A DNA stretch of 27,850 nucleotides from Lachnospiraceae bacterium. GTDB taxonomy: Bacteria > Bacillota > Clostridia > Lachnospirales > Lachnospiraceae. The stretch covers positions 1-27,850 of the forward strand of contig CAAFZP010000099.1 in NCBI GenBank assembly GCA_900767585.1, in the 5' to 3' direction. Each line of letters starts with the position of its first letter. The first letter of the stretch is position 1. This document shows positions 22,500 to 27,850 of this stretch, in pieces. The notes beneath the pieces are model-generated. The model did not search any database. It saw nothing but the letters and a program-made list of their open reading frames with translations, and had not been told where the DNA came from. The translations under genes were made by a program, and so were the position numbers.

Positions 22500-23681
22500 C
22501 TACCCGTTTTCTTTCGGTGCCAGATTCTTTGCCATACAGGTTGCAAAGAACAAAAACGAAATGGCTGCAAATGCCGCTCCCACAAACCCAAGCCGCGAAA
22601 TCTGTCCTTTGTCACATACGATTCCACCCAGAAAACTGCCGGCGCCGATTCCAAAATTAAAGATTCCGGAAAAAATCGACATCGCCACAGAGGATGATTG
22701 TTCATCTGTACATTGAATCGTTTCCGACTGGAGCGATACATTAAATACAAGCACCGTAATTCCCCACAGAGCGCAAAGCGCCATCATAAATCCCGGCTGA
22801 CTGGCTGCCGGAAGCAGCAACAGAAGTTCTACCACAAGGGCAGCCATCACCGTGCGCAGGAAGCCGCGCCGATACTTATCGTAAAACTTCGAGAACAGGA
22901 AGCTCCCAAGTAGTCCCGCTGCGCCGAACACAAACAATGTGACCGTTGCCATGCTGTTTCCCATACCGGCTACCTGCTGCAAAAACGGATCGATGTAACT
23001 GTAGCTCGTATAATATCCGACAACAAACAAAAATGTCTGGATATACACACAGACAAGCGGACGGTTTTTGAAAAGTCCCGGTAACTGCTTCACACGGAAC
23101 GGCTCGCCGCATGACATCTTCGGGAACAAAAATGCCATATAGGCAAGTACCACAAACGTAATCACCGCTACGATCAGGAACGCAATCCGCCAGCCCGCAT
23201 AATGCCCAACCATCTTGCCAAGCGGAAGTCCCGCAATCGTCGCCACGGATGTTCCTGTCACAACCATACTAAGTGCCTTCGACTGATGTTCCTCCGAAGC
23301 CATCCGCACCGCAATCGGGGATGCAATCGACCAGAAAATCGCATGCGCACACGCCACACCGATTCGGGACACCATCAACATCCCGTAACTGTTCGACAAA
23401 ACCGTCAGAACCTGGCAGATTCCAAACAGTGCAACTGTCCCCATGAACAATCGCCTGTAATCAATCCGGCTCGCCAATATCATAAGCGGCAGAGAAAGCA
23501 GCATAACAATCCACGAATAGACTGTAATCAGCATACCCGCTTTCGCCTCTGTAATCTCAAAACTTTTCGCAATATCCGTCAAAAGCCCGATCGGCATAAA
23601 TTCCGATGTGTTAAATATAAATGCTGAAACTGTCATGCCAAGGAGCGGCAGCAGCTCTTTTTTTGTCATCTTTGATTTCAT
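22500..23681 (-). CDS. MFS drug/sugar exporter, DHA1 (SotB/AraJ-like) family
   Basis: 393 residues with twelve predicted membrane helices. The opening TSEFMPIGLLTDIAKSF is characteristic of the SotB/AraJ-type branch of the major facilitator superfamily, proton-linked exporters of sugars or drugs. A loop with SRIDYRRLF between helices 2 and 3 matches the usual MFS position of the GxxxDRxGRR motif in degenerate form. The ATG at 23681 is preferred over farther upstream codons because AGAGGA sits 5 bases before it. The transported substrate is unknown. It lies between the two sigma-like paralogues, and ends in its own terminator. Its candidate promoter is a TTGTTT-N17-TACAAT pair just past the end of the 648-residue paralogue. 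Confidence 0.9.
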   Translation of the reverse strand: MKSKMTKKELLPLLGMTVSAFIFNTSEFMPIGLLTDIAKSFEITEAKAGMLITVYSWIVMLLSLPLMILASRIDYRRLFMGTVALFGICQVLTVLSNSYGMLMVSRIGVACAHAIFWSIASPIAVRMASEEHQSKALSMVVTGTSVATIAGLPLGKMVGHYAGWRIAFLIVAVITFVVLAYMAFLFPKMSCGEPFRVKQLPGLFKNRPLVCVYIQTFLFVVGYYTSYSYIDPFLQQVAGMGNSMATVTLFVFGAAGLLGSFLFSKFYDKYRRGFLRTVMAALVVELLLLLPAASQPGFMMALCALWGITVLVFNVSLQSETIQCTDEQSSSVAMSIFSGIFNFGIGAGSFLGGIVCDKGQISRLGFVGAAFAAISFLFFATCMAKNLAPKENG

Positions 23682-23733
23682 AGTATTCCTCTTATCCAAA
23701 CTTAGACCTTTTCGCCGTGTATTCGCAACCATC

Positions 23734-23749
23734 TCCCGCTTCCGCGGGA
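23734..23749 (-). promoter_or_regulatory. GC-rich hairpin in the MFS leader
   Basis: Arms TCCCGC and GCGGGA (23734-23739 and 23744-23749) around a four-base loop, close to the predicted transcription start and with no T-tract. It could stabilise the mRNA 5' end or be a protein-binding site. Confidence 0.35.
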
Positions 23750-23760
23750 AACCACCATGC

Positions 23761-23789
23761 ATTGTAGCCGATGCATCACATAAAAACAA
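23761..23789 (-). promoter_or_regulatory. Probable promoter of the MFS exporter gene
   Basis: Minus-strand TTGTTT (23784-23789), 17-base spacer, TACAAT (23761-23766). It lies between the 648-residue gene's stop and the MFS start, and no terminator was seen after that stop, so read-through is also possible. Confidence 0.55.
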
Positions 23790-23844
23790 GCCACCAGATT
23801 TTGATATTTTACATTTATTTGACTATGAATCCATATTCGTATCC

Positions 23845-25791
23845 TTACCAGTCTGTCCCTGAAAATCCACAGGCGCCTTCCACGTTGTGAACTCCATATC
23901 CGGGCAATGTTGTTTTGTCTCCAAGTGCGAGCCCAATCCAGCTTATATAGTCATCTGGCAGATTTGATTTCTGTGCCTCTGTAAATGGCAGTTTCGCATC
24001 CGCGCCGACAGTGTCCTGGCTCTGCTGCCCATCTGAGAGAAATGCGATTGCCTCATCGTAAGTCATATACGTCTGTTCCGCCTTTTTCATATTTGCGGCC
24101 ATTGTATCATCCCTGACTCTGTTATACATCAATACTTTCGTTATCTTCCCGGTCAGAGCATCTAATTTTGTCTGAAACTCTTCCTGCGTAATTCCCTGTC
24201 CGTCTGCCTCACAATGCGTGCCATTTTCATCTTCGTAATCGATATGCCGGTTTAAAATCTGGGTTGCTTTTAGCATGCCATCCTCCTGCACATCTAACCG
24301 GCTGACGATTTCATCCGAAAAGGAATCCGCCATACCATTGCAGTCATACAACCGGCTGTCTCCTTCAATTTTGAACAGAGAATACGCCGCGCCACCTGCT
24401 ACCTGTATATCCCAGCTGTCCAGATAATAAATCTGTCTGACTTTTCCATCCTCACATGTATAAATCGAAAGCGCCGCAGTTATAGTATGCCCATCGCCCT
24501 GTGTCTGTGTATTTTCGATATAGATTAACTCCGGAATGTCATCACCGGTCACATCCTCAATCGCAATCGGAGCCGTCTCCTCATAATCCGCCGGCCAATC
24601 TGTAGATTCTAACTTCCAACGCATCTGCTCATATCCGCGAATCGTCGATTCGTGATCCTGGAGCACAGTCCGATACGCTTTCTTATATTCTTCATTTACA
24701 ACCGCTTCCGTTGTCGCCTCAGTGGATGCCACAGTTGTCACAGTTTCTGTCGTCGTCACTGTCGTCTCTGTTGTCGCAGCCGGCTTTTTATGTGAATTAT
24801 ATAAGATGATTCCACCGGTCGTTCCTCCCACGATTGCAGTCGCAGCCACGCCAACTGCTATCTTTGCACCTAGCGTATGTAAAAAACCGTGGCCAATCGC
24901 GGTGCCTGCAGACGATGCGGCAGATGCACCACCGGCCGCTGTACCGGCTGCGGATGCGCCTGTCATTCCGGCGGCACCACCGGCTGCACCTACTGCGGAT
25001 GTACCTGTCGTTCCGACAACTGTGCCGGCGGCTCCGGCTGTCCCCACCGCGGATGCGCCTGTCATTCCGGCAACCGTGCCGGCGGCTCCAAATGATACCG
25101 CAGTTCCGGCGATTTGAAATGTTGCTGCAGTTCCAGCCGCTCCTGTAACTGCAAGGTTCGCCGTCTTCATCCGCAAAAGCGACAGAAAAAACGGAATCGG
25201 GCGAAAACGGACACGGGAATCATCCTGCGCAAGCACACCTGTTACATTCTGTACTTTATTCTTTCCCGAAGCAATCAGGCTTTCCGCTGCCTGTTCTGTG
25301 CATCCAACCGCATATGCCACCTGGGCAATCGTTTTTTTATACTGATAATGCATAACCATGCATATCTTTTCTTCTTCTGTCAGTTCCGACAAAATCCGTG
25401 TCAGCATGGCATCGCTCTCTTCGTTTGTAAAGGACGCCGAAACTTCCGGATCATCGTCATATTCGGCAATAGACATGTCATCTTCTTCGAGATGATACGT
25501 CACTTCCTCCGGTTCCCGAAACGCGCCATGCATACGTACCCATTGCATCGCAAAATAGCTGACCATGTCCGAAAGCCACGGTTCAAACGCCTCCGTCTGC
25601 TGCACTTCCTGTATCTGGTCAAACACCTGCTGATACGCCTGCTGCACAACCGACTGTGCACCCGCAACATCTTCGACCAATTCCATTGCCATACACAGTT
25701 GTGCGTCACACGTTTTGTCATATAAAAACTTAAATCCTTCTTTTCGTCCCTCTTTTGCGAGGCGCAGAGCCATCTCAAGCTGGTTATCCAT
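23845..25791 (-). CDS. Sigma-70-like domain fused to transmembrane helix and extracellular module (648 aa)
   Basis: Paralogue of the 739-residue protein, aligned by eye over its full length. Region-2-like part at about 1-85 (LAKEGRKEGFKFLYD, QQAYQQVFDQI), region-4-like helix-turn-helix at about 133-183 (LTEEEKICMVMHYQYKKTIA, CTEQAAESLIASGK), Gly/Ala/Thr-rich stretch, one membrane helix (KIAVGVAATAIVGGTTGGIIL, near 310-330 in this protein's shorter layout), a Thr/Glu linker and an extracellular part with IAIEDVTGDDIPELIYIE. It lacks the second beta-rich domain of the other copy and ends in a related GYGVHNVEG tail. GGGAGG precedes the ATG. The gene starts 31 bases after the YjfB terminator. 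Whether it acts as a sigma factor is not shown by sequence. Confidence 0.75.
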   Translation of the reverse strand: MDNQLEMALRLAKEGRKEGFKFLYDKTCDAQLCMAMELVEDVAGAQSVVQQAYQQVFDQIQEVQQTEAFEPWLSDMVSYFAMQWVRMHGAFREPEEVTYHLEEDDMSIAEYDDDPEVSASFTNEESDAMLTRILSELTEEEKICMVMHYQYKKTIAQVAYAVGCTEQAAESLIASGKNKVQNVTGVLAQDDSRVRFRPIPFFLSLLRMKTANLAVTGAAGTAATFQIAGTAVSFGAAGTVAGMTGASAVGTAGAAGTVVGTTGTSAVGAAGGAAGMTGASAAGTAAGGASAASSAGTAIGHGFLHTLGAKIAVGVAATAIVGGTTGGIILYNSHKKPAATTETTVTTTETVTTVASTEATTEAVVNEEYKKAYRTVLQDHESTIRGYEQMRWKLESTDWPADYEETAPIAIEDVTGDDIPELIYIENTQTQGDGHTITAALSIYTCEDGKVRQIYYLDSWDIQVAGGAAYSLFKIEGDSRLYDCNGMADSFSDEIVSRLDVQEDGMLKATQILNRHIDYEDENGTHCEADGQGITQEEFQTKLDALTGKITKVLMYNRVRDDTMAANMKKAEQTYMTYDEAIAFLSDGQQSQDTVGADAKLPFTEAQKSNLPDDYISWIGLALGDKTTLPGYGVHNVEGACGFSGTDW

Positions 25792-25822
25792 ACTCTCGTT
25801 TCCCTCCCTTTATCTATAACAA

Positions 25823-25849
25823 AAGCCCTGCAGAATCTCTGCAAGGCTT
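25823..25849 (-). terminator. Intrinsic terminator of the YjfB-family gene
   Basis: Eleven-base arms (25823-25833 and 25839-25849) with one G-U pair in the minus-strand RNA, then TTTTGTTAT. It is 13 bases past the stop at 25863. Confidence 0.85.
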
Positions 25850-25862
25850 ACCATCCTCGTTC

Positions 25863-26054
25863 CTATAACCGGATATCGATGTTCGCTCCGATATTCGGAT
25901 TCACGGACTGTTCCATCATCTGTGTCAGCATCGCACCGTTTGTCTCAACCGCATCCAGTGATTTCTTCAAAAGTGCGGTATCAATCGCATTCATATTCGA
26001 TGTTCCGCTTACCGACAGCGAAATGTCCGAGTTTCCAATTGCTGCTATGTTCAT
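25863..26054 (-). CDS. YjfB-family putative motility protein
   Basis: 63 residues. The pattern MNIAAIGNSDISLS, then AIDTALLKKSLDAVETNGAML and a short acidic-polar tail fits the YjfB motility family (small, soluble, function unknown, under motility sigma control in Bacillus). I chose the ATG at 26054, where GGGAGG lies 6 bases upstream; the longer reading frame upstream lacks a good site. It is a single-gene unit with its own promoter and terminator. It supports a flagellated lifestyle, as does the lone cheW. Confidence 0.8.
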   Translation of the reverse strand: MNIAAIGNSDISLSVSGTSNMNAIDTALLKKSLDAVETNGAMLTQMMEQSVNPNIGANIDIRL

Positions 26055-26143
26055 GTATAACCTCCCGTATCGTGTTTTGACAAAAGCGGTCTGGAACACC
26101 GCTATCCCCATTGCTTCGTCTTTATCTTAGTTTCTCTTACACC

Positions 26144-26172
26144 ATATTACCGCATATGTACATAAATTTCAA
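26144..26172 (-). promoter_or_regulatory. Probable promoter of the YjfB-family gene
   Basis: Minus-strand TTGAAA (26167-26172), 17 bases, TAATAT (26144-26149). No convincing sigma-D (TAAA-N15-GCCGATAT) element was seen, although motility genes are often under that factor. Confidence 0.5.
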
Positions 26173-26173
26173 T

Positions 26174-26201
26174 TATTTCCTGCAAATATATACAGGAAAT
26201 A
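26174..26201 (-). terminator. Hairpin downstream of cwlD, weak terminator
   Basis: Perfect nine-base arms (26174-26182 and 26193-26201), but the following minus-strand sequence is only A/T-rich, with no clean T run. A second hairpin (arms 26199-26205 and 26214-26220) overlaps it by three bases, so the two compete. It lies 48 bases past the cwlD stop. Confidence 0.4.
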
Positions 26202-26248
26202 TAGGCCGGACATCCTATATATCGCTTGTTACAGACATCGTCCGCAAC

Positions 26249-26935
26249 TCATCTGCGTCCCTGCCGCGTCACCGCGCGGGCGATTGCCGCTGTAACCTCC
26301 TGCTGGTATGCCGGTTGCTGCAGATTCTCACATTCTTCCGGATTGCTCAGGAACCCACATTCCACGATAACTGCCGGGCAGGCGCTGTTCTTCAGAATAT
26401 ACAAATCATCCCCCGGTTTGATCTCCCGTTTTTTCTCCGGTTTCAGACTTTGAATCAGCTGTTCCTGTATCCCTGCCGCGAGCTGTTCGGATCGTTCGGA
26501 GCTGCTGTAGAAGAATACCTGCGGCCCGCTCACGTCCGGTTCCGGGTAGCTGTTTTGATGGATACTGATCATGTAATCCGCACCCGCCTGATTGATAATG
26601 CTTACCCGGTTGTGCATATCGGACACTTTCTTATTTGTTGCCCCATCTGTCGCCAGACAGGCATCCGCATCGCGCGTCAGAATCACCGTGACACCGCGTG
26701 CCTGCAGCTGCGCTTTCAGGCACAATGCAATCTGTAAGTTCACATTCTTCTCCTTGCAGCCATCGACACCGATCTTGCCCGGATCATTTCCGCCATGCCC
26801 GGCATCGATGACAACTACCAGATCTCTTTGTATTCCGGCTCTATTGCAATACAATACACAATTCAAGATAAGCAGCACCATAAAGACCGTAAATCCAACC
26901 AGCAATCGCACTTTTTTACATTGTAGAATCTGCAT
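26249..26935 (-). CDS. cwlD: N-acetylmuramoyl-L-alanine amidase, CwlD-like
   Basis: 228 residues with an N-terminal membrane anchor (about 9-29) and an Amidase_3 domain. Zinc ligands are visible: DAGHGG (His47), KEKN (Glu62), SIHQN (a second His) and the late VECGFLSN (catalytic Glu). CwlD cuts the stem peptide from muramic acid on the way to muramic-delta-lactam in the spore cortex, so its presence points to a sporulation lineage. The ATG at 26935 is preferred because CGGAG lies 8 bases upstream; the TTG two codons earlier is poorer. It lies between aspS and the YjfB gene, separated from both by noncoding stretches. I saw no convincing sigma-E or sigma-G promoter. Confidence 0.88.
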   Translation of the reverse strand: MQILQCKKVRLLVGFTVFMVLLILNCVLYCNRAGIQRDLVVVIDAGHGGNDPGKIGVDGCKEKNVNLQIALCLKAQLQARGVTVILTRDADACLATDGATNKKVSDMHNRVSIINQAGADYMISIHQNSYPEPDVSGPQVFFYSSSERSEQLAAGIQEQLIQSLKPEKKREIKPGDDLYILKNSACPAVIVECGFLSNPEECENLQQPAYQQEVTAAIARAVTRQGRR

Positions 26936-27038
26936 AGACAAGACTCCGGTAGATATTTCTTCATTTAATCATATGCAGATTCCGGATTTGTATTCTGTCA
27001 TTTTTCTACGTAAATCAACCTGCCTGACACAAAGCAAA

Positions 27039-27066
27039 AAGGAGACCGAAATTAATCGATCTCCTT
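27039..27066 (-). terminator. Intrinsic terminator of aspS
   Basis: Ten-base arms (27039-27048 and 27057-27066) with one G-U pair in minus-strand RNA, then five T. It lies 40 bases past the aspS stop. Confidence 0.9.
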
Positions 27067-27106
27067 GTATCACGTTCTCTATATCTGATTCACGCCGATT
27101 CTGCCA

Positions 27107-27850
27107 TTACTCCGCATCCGGCTCTGTGCTTGCTTCCGGATTTGCGATTGCGATCCCAAGCTCTTCGAGCTGTTTTGCATCGACCGTATTTGGCGCCTCA
27201 CTCATCAGACAGGAAGCATCCTTTACCTTCGGGAATGCGATTACGTCACGGATAGAATCTTCTTTTGCCATCAGCATAACCAGGCGGTCCAGTCCGTATG
27301 CAAGTCCTGCGTGTGGTGGTACTCCATATTTGAATGCATTGAGCAAAAATCCAAACTGGTCGTATGCACGCTCCATCGTGAACCCAAGCGCCTTGAACAT
27401 CATTTCCTGGATATCATCCTGGTGGATACGCACGGAACCACCACCGATTTCTGTACCATTTAATACGATATCATATGCCTTCGCACGTACTCTGCCCGGA
27501 TCAGACTCAATATACTGCAGATCCTCTTCCATCGGCATCGTAAACGGATGGTGCATCGCCTGATATCTGCCAAGCTCCTCGCTCCACTCAAGCAGTGGGA
27601 ACTCTGTAATCCATACGAAACGGTATTCATCCTTCTTCAGAAGTCCAAGCTGATCTGCGATCTCGAGACGAAGTGCACCAAGTACATCATAGACAAGCTT
27701 GCTCTTATCTGCTGCAAAGAGCAGTAAATCGCCCGGCTTACCATTCATCCTCTCAACAAGTGCCTGCATCTCCTCGTCCTTCATGAACTTTGCAAACGAA
27801 GACTTCATTGTTCCATCTTCATGGATTGCAATATAGGCAAGTCCCTTTGC
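27107..27850 (-). CDS. aspS: Aspartyl-tRNA synthetase, 5' end outside window
   Basis: C-terminal 247 residues of class II AspRS, open at the right edge. The segment reading KGLAYIAIHEDG is part of the bacterial GAD insertion domain. Further on, ITEFPLLEW, AMHHPFTMP (motif-like His region) and a GLAYGLDRLVMLM motif 3 are visible, as is the C-terminal YDQFGFLLNAFKYG segment typical of bacterial-type AspRS, and the window contains the true stop. It charges tRNA-Asp, or possibly also tRNA-Asn if the organism uses the indirect route. It ends in an intrinsic terminator. Confidence 0.95.
   Translation of the reverse strand, partial: AKGLAYIAIHEDGTMKSSFAKFMKDEEMQALVERMNGKPGDLLLFAADKSKLVYDVLGALRLEIADQLGLLKKDEYRFVWITEFPLLEWSEELGRYQAMHHPFTMPMEEDLQYIESDPGRVRAKAYDIVLNGTEIGGGSVRIHQDDIQEMMFKALGFTMERAYDQFGFLLNAFKYGVPPHAGLAYGLDRLVMLMAKEDSIRDVIAFPKVKDASCLMSEAPNTVDAKQLEELGIAIANPEASTEPDAE

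Noticed and set aside
23820..23845. Possible terminator after the 648-residue gene
   Set aside because: The near-palindromic GAATCCATATTC around 23828 has only four-base arms and no T-tract.
26061..26140. Possible sigma-D motility promoter before the YjfB-family gene
   Set aside because: A TAAA followed by GGGGATAG is present, but the spacing is only 11 bases rather than about 15, and the -10 lacks the CC of the consensus. A sigma-A pair fits better.
26942..27038. Possible sporulation sigma promoter before cwlD
   Set aside because: A GAATACAAAT stretch resembles a sigma-E -10 but no matching -35 lies at the right distance.

Overview
The window looks like a chromosomal segment of a low-to-mid GC, anaerobic Firmicute, most likely a motile, spore-lineage member of the Lachnospiraceae. 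This is inferred from ChW-repeat surface proteins, a CwlD-type amidase (normally sporulation-linked), a lone CheW, a YjfB-family motility protein, and lipoproteins and linkers rich in Thr, Glu and Ala. All 22 genes I can support lie on the minus strand. There is no rRNA, tRNA, CRISPR array or insertion sequence. Genus and species cannot be fixed from this sequence alone.

Layout, read from right to left (the direction of transcription): the end of aspS; cwlD; a YjfB-family gene; a sigma-factor-like/transmembrane/extracellular fusion; a DHA1-type MFS exporter; a second, paralogous sigma-like fusion; an SH3-NlpC/P60 cell-wall hydrolase behind a consensus promoter and a WalR-like box; hpf; a ChW-repeat transglutaminase-like protein with a small acidic lipoprotein; a four-gene Dlt-like thioester operon (MBOAT, SGNH, carrier protein, adenylating enzyme); another lipoprotein; the housekeeping run secA-prfB-cheW-hom, with a programmed +1 frameshift in prfB; a large LRR/CAP-like/BIG2/ChW surface protein; a dCMP deaminase; and the 5' part of a YcxB-like membrane protein.

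The common theme is the cell envelope. The window encodes export (SecA), wall cleavage (CwlD, NlpC/P60), surface modification (Dlt-like operon, transglutaminase-like enzyme), surface display (two ChW proteins, two lipoproteins) and possible envelope-to-cytoplasm signalling (two membrane-tethered sigma-like proteins). Core genes are interspersed among these. Almost every transcription unit ends in a clear intrinsic terminator, and in seven of these the single imperfect stem position becomes G-U only in the minus-strand RNA, which fits transcription of that strand.

The most interesting items are the paired sigma-like fusions flanking the exporter, the Dlt-like operon whose adenylating enzyme appears to have Ala where DltA has its stereoselective Cys, the WalR-type direct repeat in the leader of the NlpC/P60 gene, the three-repeat periodicity of the ChW domains, and several places where a gene starts about 26-37 bases after a terminator, so that any promoter would have to overlap the terminator.
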